A stretch of DNA of 25,485 nucleotides, taken from contig JBMTEY010000020.1 of assembly GCA_049433545.1 (NCBI GenBank), positions 1 through 25,485 on the forward strand. Reading direction: 5' to 3'. Source of the DNA: Ga0077527 sp049433545. Its GTDB lineage: Bacteria > Pseudomonadota > Gammaproteobacteria > Burkholderiales > SG8-41. Positions within the stretch are counted from its first letter, which is position 1; every line of letters starts with the position of its first letter. Of the stretch, positions 6,672 through 13,360 are shown piece after piece. The notes beneath the pieces were generated by a model. The model was not told where the DNA came from, did not search any database, and worked only from the letters and a program-made list of their open reading frames with translations. Both the position numbers and the translations under genes were made by a program.

Positions 6672-7750
6672 ATCGCCATCCGCAATCGCGCCCCGCCGGT
6701 TTCACGCTGCTCGAAATCCTGATCACCGTCGCCATCATCGGCATCGTCGCGGCAATCGCGATTCCGCTCTACGGCAACTACACCACCCGCGCGCGCGCCA
6801 CCGACATCGTCAGCAAGTTTGACGCCGCAAAATCCGCGACCAACGTCAACATCGCCGGCGAGACCGTGATCGGTAGCTGCGATGACGTGGCGACCAGTTT
6901 CGGTCCGCCGTCGATCCCCGACGAATACGCGCGCATCGCCTACGGCTTCGAAGCAGTCAGCAACGGCGCCGAGAGCGGTTACCGCCCGGTGCTGACCATC
7001 TGTGCCCGTGCCGCCAGCCAGGGCGTGCCGGCCGTCAAGGTGGCGCGTGCCGCGCATGACGAGTTCGCGAAAAACATGCCCGTCGAAGGGGGCGCCGTGC
7101 TCACCGACACCGTGGTGAGCTTCGCGCTGCCGCTCACCGACCAGAAACGCATTGTCTGCAAGACGCCGTCGACGGCGGCGTTCACCGCCTGCGGCGATGC
7201 CGTGGCAGTACCGAAACCGCCCGCGACCAACACGCCGCCTGCTGCGTCCAGCAACGGCTGCCCGCCCGGCAAGGAAAGAGTCGTCACCTCCCAAACCGCC
7301 GGTGCAACGGTGAGCGGTTGCTACACCCCCTGCGCCCCGGGCCAGATGCGCAACCCGGTGCCGCCGCTGTGGTGGTGCGTGCCTGACCCCGCGGCGGCGT
7401 CCGCCGGCGGCAGCACCGTAACGACCACGGCAACACCGACCGCAGTCACCTGCAGCGGTGGCCAGCAGCTCGGCGCCGATGGCAAGACCTGCGCCTGCCC
7501 GGCAGGACAGCAGTTCGACGGCGCGCAATGTTTCGCGCCCGCGACCTGCGGCGGTGGCCAGGTGCTGAGCGCCGACCAGAAGAGTTGCGCGTGTCCGCCC
7601 GGACAAACGCTGCAGAACGGTGTGTGCCGCACGCCTCCGCCCACCGTGCAGCAGCAATTGAATACCTGTCTTGCCACTTGCTCTTCGATCTCGAACCCGG
7701 GACACCGTCATCAGTGCGAGCGCGATTGCCAGAGGCAACACCAGCCTTGA
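6668..7750 (+). CDS. type IV pilin-like protein with cysteine-rich repeat C-terminus
   Basis: A 360-residue prepilin-like protein. The class III leader is cut by prepilin peptidase between Gly11 and Phe12 (RPAG/FTLLEI), with the conserved Glu at mature position +5. The hydrophobic N-terminal helix runs to about residue 40. A globular region with four Cys (71, 112, 164, 175) follows, then a Pro-rich linker (about 180-196). The C-terminus has 16 further Cys: a variable Cys-Pro-Gly region (198-237), two tandem 32-residue repeats (261-292 and 293-324) with Cys at identical spacing, and a final C-x3-C-x11-C-x3-C segment (334-354). Ordinary major pilins are about 140-170 residues, so the tail is an addition, probably disulfide-bonded and surface exposed. 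Its ATG overlaps the upstream stop, and its TGA overlaps the TTG start of the META gene. It faces a PilB/GspE-type ATPase gene. Confidence 0.85.
   Translation: MNRHPQSRPAGFTLLEILITVAIIGIVAAIAIPLYGNYTTRARATDIVSKFDAAKSATNVNIAGETVIGSCDDVATSFGPPSIPDEYARIAYGFEAVSNGAESGYRPVLTICARAASQGVPAVKVARAAHDEFAKNMPVEGGAVLTDTVVSFALPLTDQKRIVCKTPSTAAFTACGDAVAVPKPPATNTPPAASSNGCPPGKERVVTSQTAGATVSGCYTPCAPGQMRNPVPPLWWCVPDPAAASAGGSTVTTTATPTAVTCSGGQQLGADGKTCACPAGQQFDGAQCFAPATCGGGQVLSADQKSCACPPGQTLQNGVCRTPPPTVQQQLNTCLATCSSISNPGHRHQCERDCQRQHQP
7448..7639 (+). repeat. two 96-bp coding tandem repeats (32-residue Cys-rich units)
   Basis: Codons 261-292 and 293-324 of the pilin-like gene encode two units with the pattern TC-x-GGQ-x-L-x-AD-x-K-x-CACP-x-GQ, then Cys near the end. 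Cys262/275/277/288 in the first unit recur exactly 32 residues later as Cys294/307/309/320. The DNA is similar but clearly diverged, so this is an old duplication kept at protein level rather than a recent slippage event. Confidence 0.85.
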
Positions 7751-8202
7751 GCGGAATCTGCGCGCGCCGCGCCCTTTTGTCGGCACTGGTGTTGTCGATT
7801 GCAGCCTGCGCGAATCCGTCCCGGTCCACGGCCGATCCGCTGAGCGGCACCACCTGGCGGCTGCAGGCCATCCAGTCGATGGACGACGCTCAGGGCACGA
7901 CGCGCATCCCGGAGTCGCGGCGTTTCACGCTGCAATTCAGCGCTGACGGCCGCGCCAGCCTGCAACTCGACTGCAACCGCGGCAGCGGCACCTGGCAGGC
8001 GAAGGCCTCATCGCAGGACAGCGGCACGCTGACCTTCGGCCCGATCGCCGCCACCCGCGCGCTGTGCGCACCGCCCCACCTCGACGAGCGCGTCGCACGC
8101 GATCTTGCCCATGTGCGCAGCTACCGCATCATCGACGGCAAACTCTTCCTGTCGCTGATGGCCGATGGCGGCATTTATGAATGGACGCCCCACCATGAAT
8201 AA
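7747..8202 (+). CDS. META-domain lipoprotein (HslJ-like)
   Basis: A 151-residue predicted outer-membrane or periplasmic lipoprotein. From the TTG at 7747 the sequence is a lipoprotein signal peptide with lipobox Ile-Ala-Ala-Cys21. This is followed by a META domain (about 32-147): LSGTTWRL, a FTLQFSADGRASL strand pair, the family's Asp-Cys-Asn-Arg (75-78), and the ATRALC block (102-107). META/HslJ proteins are envelope proteins linked to stress or novobiocin resistance and often occur with lysozyme inhibitors. The TTG overlaps the pilin TGA (TTGA), with AGAGG (7731-7735) eleven bases upstream. A GTG at 7714 is an alternative start, but it would place a charged stretch before the signal peptide. 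The 3' end overlaps the next gene by eight bases. Confidence 0.8.
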   Translation: MSGICARRALLSALVLSIAACANPSRSTADPLSGTTWRLQAIQSMDDAQGTTRIPESRRFTLQFSADGRASLQLDCNRGSGTWQAKASSQDSGTLTFGPIAATRALCAPPHLDERVARDLAHVRSYRIIDGKLFLSLMADGGIYEWTPHHE

Positions 8203-8938
8203 CCGCACCACACTCCAACTGGTCGCCGCACTGCTGCTGGCCGCTCCGGCAGGCCATACCGCGGAACCCTCCGAACGCAGCGTGCAGGCCGTGCAGTTCG
8301 CCAAGAGCAGTTCAAGTGCGAGCATCCAGGGCAGCATCCGCGGTTACCACTACGTCGATTACCAGTTGCGCGCCGGCGCCGGCCAAACGCTCAAGGTCGG
8401 GCTGAAGGCCGGCCACATTGCCAACTATTTCAACATCCTGCCACCGGATTCCATCGACGCCGCGATGTACAACGCGTCGATGAACGAAAACCGCTTTGAA
8501 GGCCTGCTGCCGGCGGATGGCGTTTACACCGTGCGGGTCTACCTGATGCGAGCGGCGGCACGGCGCAATGAAAGCAGCGCTTACACGCTGTCGGTTTCGA
8601 TCACCGGCAAACCGCTGGCGCCACTGTCACCGAAGGTGGATGCGCTGATCCCTGGCACGCCGTTTCATGCAAGGACGACCGCGCGCTGCGAACCGGCTTA
8701 TTCGAAAACGCGCGAGTGCGAGGCCTCGGTGATCCGCCGCGGCCATGATGGTACCGCCACCGTGGAGCTGCGCTGGGACAGAACTTCGACACGGCGCATC
8801 CTCTTCATCCAGGGCAAACCTGTGGCATCCGACACGATGCAGGCAATGACCTACACCCGCAATGACCGGGCCTACTTCGTGCGCTTCGGTGGCGACGAAC
8901 GATTCGAGATTCCTGAAGCGCTGGTATTCGGCGGCTAA
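8195..8938 (+). CDS. PliG-like g-type lysozyme inhibitor with extra C-terminal domain
   Basis: A 247-residue secreted protein. A signal peptide covers residues 1-23 (cut near GHTA). Residues about 30-138 match the pattern of E. coli PliG (YcgK): VQFAKSSSSASIQGSIRGY, the Tyr-rich GYHYVDYQL, GAGQTLKV, and LPADGVYTVRV followed by RAAARRNES. PliG proteins bind and block goose-type lysozyme in the periplasm. The C-terminal part (about 155-247) is a second module with Cys165 and Cys175 and a GGDERFEIPEALVFGG ending. I recall similar tails in other proteobacterial proteins, but their function is unknown. The ATG at 8195 is used because it begins the signal peptide; it overlaps the META stop by eight bases. 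It ends the operon, 15 bp from the convergent ATPase gene. Confidence 0.75.
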   Translation: MNNRTTLQLVAALLLAAPAGHTAEPSERSVQAVQFAKSSSSASIQGSIRGYHYVDYQLRAGAGQTLKVGLKAGHIANYFNILPPDSIDAAMYNASMNENRFEGLLPADGVYTVRVYLMRAAARRNESSAYTLSVSITGKPLAPLSPKVDALIPGTPFHARTTARCEPAYSKTRECEASVIRRGHDGTATVELRWDRTSTRRILFIQGKPVASDTMQAMTYTRNDRAYFVRFGGDERFEIPEALVFGG

Positions 8939-8953
8939 CGCGGGAGCATTCGA

Positions 8954-11107
8954 TCAGCGCGTCATCAGCAGGCGCGCCCGGGCCGCAATGTGTTCAGGCT
9001 CGACCGGATGAATCAGGTAGTCTGGCACGCCGTGGGTCTCCAGTCCCTGACGCACATCGGTATCTTCCGCGCGGACGATGGGCAACGCCGGGAGCTGCGC
9101 CCAGGCCAGCGCCAGTCGCAATTCCCGCAGCAGTTCGAACGCGGTCATGCCCTTGGGCGGACTGATATCGGCAACGATCAGCGACACGTCCTCCTCCTGC
9201 TCCACCACTTCGCGCGCCTCATCCGGCGTCGTCGCAACCAGCGGAATGAACTGACCGGCCTTCAGCGCTTCAGCAAGGATTTTCGCCTTCTTTGCGTCGT
9301 GATGGAACACCAATACACGCACAGCGGCCCCGCCCTTCTCGTTGTCCCAAGTCGCCAGTTGCGCCTCTGTGGGAGGCGTCCGGTCAAAACCGACCGCGGC
9401 GCCCTTCCAGAAACGCTGCCCGATCACGCGCACCGCTTCCTGCACCGAGGTGTCGCCGGAAATCACATGTACCGCAGCGGTGACTGATATCGATGACAGG
9501 GGTCCCTTGCTGATTTCGCGCAGCGTAGGAACGCTGCGGTCGCCGTGGGCAATCGCATGCGCAAGATCAGGGGACATTTCGACGATTTCGGTGACCGGCA
9601 TGCGGCCTGAGTACCCGGTATGTCCGCATGCCTCACAGCCGACCGGACGATGTCCCGGCCATTCACCGGTGACCTTGCGGAAGAGCTTTTCTTCGGAGCG
9701 ATAAGGTTCAGAGGTTCGAACACGGCACTTCTTGCACAGGCGCCGCACCAGCCGCTGCGCCACCACGCCGGTCAGAGCATCCGCCACCACTGAAGGCTCG
9801 ACACCCAGGTCGATCAGTCGCGGGATGGCGGTCAGCGCATCGTTGGTATGCAACGTGGACAGCACCAGGTGGCCGGTGAGCGCAGCCTGCATCGCGATCT
9901 CGGCGGTCTCGCGGTCGCGAATTTCGCCGATCAGCACCACGTCCGGGTCCTGGCGCAGGATGGAGCGCAACGCCGAACCGAATGTCAGTCCCGCCTTGGG
10001 GCTCACCTCGACCTGGGAGATGCCCGCCACCCGGTACTCGACCGGGTTTTCCACGGTAATGATGCTGACACCGATCTTGTTGAGTTCGGCGATCAACGAA
10101 TACAGCGTGGAGGTCTTGCCCGATCCGGTCGGGCCGGTGAGCAGCACCACGCCCGCGTTGTTGGAAATCATGCGGCGGAATGCGCGTAGTTCGGCAATCG
10201 AAAAACTGGCGCCGCTCAGTCGATACACCCGGTTCTGGTCGAGAAAACGCATGACCAGCCGTTCGCCGCGGCTGGCCGGCAGCACCGACAACCGCACGTC
10301 GAAATCATGATCATCCGAAACGATCGACAACCGCCCGTCCTGCGGTGCACGGTCGCTGGTCGGATCCATGCCGCCATGCGCCTTGACGTAACGGATCAGC
10401 GCCGGCAGCACCGGGCCCGGCAGAAAGGCCAGCCGGCGCAGGATGCCGTCGACGCGGATGCGCACCATGCCGCCGCCGGCGAACGGCTGCACATGCATAT
10501 CGGAAGCGCCGACCTCAATCGCTTTTATCATCAGGCCGCGCACCAGACGGACCACCGCGCTCTCGTCGTTCTGGGCGGAAATCGCGGTCTGGCCGTCCGA
10601 GGAAAACAGCAGTGTGCCCAGCGCCTGGCTCTGGCGTTCGGCCGCACGGGAATAATTCAGCGTAATGGCGTTTTCGATGTCTTCAGGCGGTGCAATGAAC
10701 AGTTTCAGGCGGCGGTCGGATGCGAAGCGCACACGGCGGATGCCCCCGCCCGCAAACGGACAGGCACAGGCAACATGCAGGTCATTGTCGACTTCCCGCA
10801 TCGGCAATATCGTGGTTGCGCGCGCGAGTTGCTCGGGCACCAGCCTCGAGGCATTCGGATCGATCCCGTTGAGGTTTTCCGCAACCGGAATCTCCAGCTG
10901 CCTGCCGATTCCTTCTGCCAGTCCCCATGGATCCTGACCGGTGGCCTGGCATAGTTCCTCCCAGGCATGGCGCACCGTGCGGCCCAGCTTGACCTTGTCG
11001 ATGCCGACAGCATGAGGAAACGCGGCCTGAGCCAGCAGGCGCAGACGCTCCAGCGGCGTCATCAAATTCAGCTTCACGGGATCAACGGGGAAATGTTCTG
11101 TGCTCAT
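8954..11107 (-). CDS. PilB/GspE-family secretion ATPase with C-terminal receiver-like domain
   Basis: A 717-residue protein. Residues about 30-155 form a GspE/PilB N-terminal domain. The ATPase core (about 180-565) has Walker A GPTGSGKT at 325-332, the Asp box TVENPVEY (351-358), Walker B VVLIGEIRD (390-398) and the His box TGHLVLSTLH (411-420). A tetra-Cys zinc site follows: C458/C461 and C491/C494. Residues about 596-717 are a receiver-like fold with Asp647 (IVADIS) at the phospho-acceptor position. Its acidic pocket is reduced to HHD (602-604), and the conserved Lys is replaced by His700 (LIHPVEP). PilB/GspE enzymes power pilus extension or type II secretion from the cytoplasmic face. The start has AGGA seven bases upstream. 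It converges on the pilin-like operon; no other pil or gsp genes are in the window. Confidence 0.93.
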   Translation of the reverse strand: MSTEHFPVDPVKLNLMTPLERLRLLAQAAFPHAVGIDKVKLGRTVRHAWEELCQATGQDPWGLAEGIGRQLEIPVAENLNGIDPNASRLVPEQLARATTILPMREVDNDLHVACACPFAGGGIRRVRFASDRRLKLFIAPPEDIENAITLNYSRAAERQSQALGTLLFSSDGQTAISAQNDESAVVRLVRGLMIKAIEVGASDMHVQPFAGGGMVRIRVDGILRRLAFLPGPVLPALIRYVKAHGGMDPTSDRAPQDGRLSIVSDDHDFDVRLSVLPASRGERLVMRFLDQNRVYRLSGASFSIAELRAFRRMISNNAGVVLLTGPTGSGKTSTLYSLIAELNKIGVSIITVENPVEYRVAGISQVEVSPKAGLTFGSALRSILRQDPDVVLIGEIRDRETAEIAMQAALTGHLVLSTLHTNDALTAIPRLIDLGVEPSVVADALTGVVAQRLVRRLCKKCRVRTSEPYRSEEKLFRKVTGEWPGHRPVGCEACGHTGYSGRMPVTEIVEMSPDLAHAIAHGDRSVPTLREISKGPLSSISVTAAVHVISGDTSVQEAVRVIGQRFWKGAAVGFDRTPPTEAQLATWDNEKGGAAVRVLVFHHDAKKAKILAEALKAGQFIPLVATTPDEAREVVEQEEDVSLIVADISPPKGMTAFELLRELRLALAWAQLPALPIVRAEDTDVRQGLETHGVPDYLIHPVEPEHIAARARLLMTR

Positions 11108-11170
11108 TCAACATCCTGTCGGCAAGGGCTGATTATCGCACATCGATAAATTGTTAACTGGTTGTTAATA
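11108..11170 (-). promoter_or_regulatory. AT-rich region upstream of the secretion ATPase gene
   Basis: On the minus strand a GATAAT hexamer (complement of ATTATC, about 11132-11137) could be the -10 box of the ATPase gene. An inverted repeat TTAAC-N5-GTTAA lies at 11154-11168 where a -35 or operator would be expected. The spacing to TTAACA is only about 14 bp, so the promoter call is weak. Confidence 0.3.
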
Positions 11171-11896
11171 TTGAATAATCGGGCGTCAGCCCATGCCGCG
11201 TTTCGGTGGCCGATAACCAACGCACTGGCGATGGCCTATCCCTACCTGCCGGGCTCGCACACTGAGGTCTTCAAGGGGCTTTCGGTGCTGCTGGGCATCA
11301 TGGTCTCGATCGGCGCATCGGGTCTGGTCGGCCAGATCGCCAGCGGCCTGATCCTGGTATTTACCCGCGCGCTGCTGGTCGGCGAATACGTGCGCATCCA
11401 GGAATGCGAGGGCACGGTGACCGAACTGGGCCTGTGCGTGACCCGCCTTCGCACCGGCAGCGGCGAGGAAATCGCCCTGCCCAATTCGCTGGTGATCAGT
11501 CATGTCACGCGCAACTATTCGCGCAACGTGACCGGCGGCGGATTCGTTCTCGAAACCTAAGTGACCATCGGCTACGACACGCCTTGGCGTCAGGTGCATG
11601 CGATGCTGCTGGAAGCAGCGAAGAAGGTTGAAGCAGTACGCGCTGAGCCGGCGCCCTTCGTGATACAGACGGCACTGTCGGATTTTTACGTGGCCTACCG
11701 CCTGGTGGTGCAGATCGAAACGGGATCGACTTCAGTGCGTCCGAAAATCCTCAGCGAGCTCAATGCCGCTATACAGGACGTGTTCAATCACTACGGCGTG
11801 CAGATCATGTCGCCGCATTACCTCGGCGATCCCGCCCGCGAAAAACTGGTGCCGCCGGCGGAATGGCACAAGGCGCCGGCAGCGCCAAAACCGTAA
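11162..11896 (+). pseudogene. MscS-type mechanosensitive channel remnant (5' truncated, in-frame stop)
   Basis: The frame encodes the pore helix and beta domain of an MscS-family channel. From about 11207 it reads ITNALAMAYPYLPGS, then the Gly/Ala-rich pore-lining helix (GASGLVGQIASGL), RALLVGEYVRI, EGTVTELG and the ALPNSLV block. After VLET a TAA at 11558-11560 interrupts the frame. It then resumes without shift as VTIGYDTPWRQVHAMLLEAA and runs to the stop at 11896. Intact family members have several more transmembrane helices upstream. Here only 54 bp separate the fragment from the divergent ATPase start, so the 5' part is gone, and no ATG or ribosome site precedes the conserved part. Either a deletion or rearrangement removed the front half. 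Confidence 0.88.
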
Positions 11897-11911
11897 CGGG
11901 TTTCCGCCCGA

Positions 11912-13201
11912 TCAGGGTTCGACCGCGACCCGGTTGCGTCCGCCCGACTTGGCGCGGTAGAGCGCGCGGTCGGCACGCATCAGCACATCGTCAGCATTGG
12001 TGTCGCTGGGCTTGAGTTCGGTGACGCCGATGCTGATGGACAACGGGATGGTGTGGTCTTCGTAGAGCGCCGGAGAGGTCGCGATCTTTTTGCGCAGGCG
12101 TTCGGCGAAGTTCTCCGCCGCGATGCCGTCGGCGCCGGGCAGGATTACCGCGAACTCTTCGCCGCCCAGGCGGCCCAGCGTATCGACCCGGCGCAGCGCC
12201 TGCTGCATTTGTCGGGAGAGGTGGCGCAATGCATGATCGCCCGCGCTGTGGCCGTGGGTGTCGTTGATGCGCTTGAAATGATCGACGTCGATCATCAGCA
12301 CCGAGGCGCTGTGCTCGCCACTGCGGTCGACGCGCGCGATCTCCTGGCCGAGTTGGGCGAGATAATGCCGGCGGTTGGGCAGGCCGGTGAGGATGTCGGT
12401 GGCCGCCATCTCGCGCAGGTCGGCCTCCAGCTGCTTCTGCTCGGTGATGTCGCGTGAAACCACCACCACCTTGGTGACCTTGCCATCGGCGTCGCAGATG
12501 GGGCGACCATCGGACTCCATGTAGCGGATGCTGCCGTCCTTCAACATGAAGCGGAATTCGGCGCATTCACCGATGCCGGTTTCCACCGTCCTGCGGAAGA
12601 CATCGCGGATGCGCTCGCGGTCGTCAGGATGGATTTCGCGGAAGGAACTGGAACCTTCGCGGATATCCTTTTCGCGGAACAGCGGTCGGTAAGAAGGATT
12701 GTTGTAGACGCGCTTGCCATTGGTGTCGAGCACCGCGACCAGGTCGCCGACGTTCTCGACGATGGCGCGGAACAGTTCCTGGCTTTCGTGCAGCCTGCGC
12801 TCGGTTTCGCGCTGGCGGCGGCGCTGCTCGGCCTCGCGCAGCTCGCGCGTGATCGACGGTCCGAGACGCGCCAGTTCGCTGTCCTTGACGTAGTCCTGCG
12901 CGCCCAGGCGCATCAGCGCTACCGCCATGTTGAGGTCGGCCTCGGCGGAAACGATGATCAACGGCAGCTCAGGACTCGCTTCTCTCGCAATCGCCAGGGC
13001 CTCGGCGGCTGCGAAACCGGGTATGGGTTGATCGCAAAGAATCAGTTCCGGTATTTGTGCTTCGAGCGCAGCGCGCAACTCTTGCGCGCTGCCCACGGTG
13101 ACGGCATCAGGCAAAAAGCCCTGGCCGCGCAGAGCCTCGAGCAGGCGCGCGGTGTCGTTTTTTGTACGCTCGACGATCAGCAGGTTCAACCGTTGTTTCA
13201 T
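11912..13201 (-). CDS. REC-PAS-GGDEF diguanylate cyclase
   Basis: A 429-residue protein predicted to make cyclic di-GMP. The receiver domain (about 5-118) has Asp57 (LILCDQP) as phospho-acceptor and Lys106, although the first acidic pocket residue pair is weak (VERT). A coiled-coil linker covers about 118-145, a PAS/PAC domain about 145-258 (ending in SRDITEQKQLEADL), and the GGDEF domain about 262-429. The GGDEF domain carries an intact GGEEF (346-350) and an upstream RxxD inhibitory site (R337-D340), so it should be active and feedback-controlled. The frame is open to 13288, but the ATG at 13201 directly precedes the receiver strand. No partner histidine kinase is nearby. c-di-GMP commonly controls pili and biofilm, which may link it to the nearby pilin/ATPase genes (inference). 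Confidence 0.93.
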   Translation of the reverse strand: MKQRLNLLIVERTKNDTARLLEALRGQGFLPDAVTVGSAQELRAALEAQIPELILCDQPIPGFAAAEALAIAREASPELPLIIVSAEADLNMAVALMRLGAQDYVKDSELARLGPSITRELREAEQRRRQRETERRLHESQELFRAIVENVGDLVAVLDTNGKRVYNNPSYRPLFREKDIREGSSSFREIHPDDRERIRDVFRRTVETGIGECAEFRFMLKDGSIRYMESDGRPICDADGKVTKVVVVSRDITEQKQLEADLREMAATDILTGLPNRRHYLAQLGQEIARVDRSGEHSASVLMIDVDHFKRINDTHGHSAGDHALRHLSRQMQQALRRVDTLGRLGGEEFAVILPGADGIAAENFAERLRKKIATSPALYEDHTIPLSISIGVTELKPSDTNADDVLMRADRALYRAKSGGRNRVAVEP

Positions 13202-13360
13202 TGCCACCCCTGGGGCAAGACACGGCAGGACCGGATACCGTAGCTTTGTTGCGGGCAAAGAGCAACCGCTGAAACGGAAACACGCCATTGCGCCGGTGAA
13301 AAACCGGTCCGCGGGCAGAATTATTATTTAAGTATTTGTTTTAATTTATATTTTTCTGCG
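13202..13360. promoter_or_regulatory. intergenic region with 40-bp AT island between cyclase and enolase-superfamily genes
   Basis: This gap lies downstream of the enolase-superfamily gene and upstream of the cyclase gene (both minus). Bases about 13318-13356 are nearly pure A/T, unlike the rest of the window, and probably hold the cyclase promoter. No convincing -35/-10 pair stands out. A small dyad CCGGT-N5-ACCGG (13293-13307) lies between the AT island and the cyclase. A terminator for the upstream gene is not obvious. Confidence 0.3.

Noticed and set aside
7448..7639. Possible recent tandem duplication or CRISPR-like repeat
   Set aside because: The two units are conserved at protein level but diverged in DNA and lie in frame inside a gene; there are no spacers.
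11561..11896. Independent small gene starting with GTG after the TAA
   Set aside because: The sequence is the direct in-frame continuation of the MscS beta domain and C-terminal domain, so it is the second half of a broken gene.
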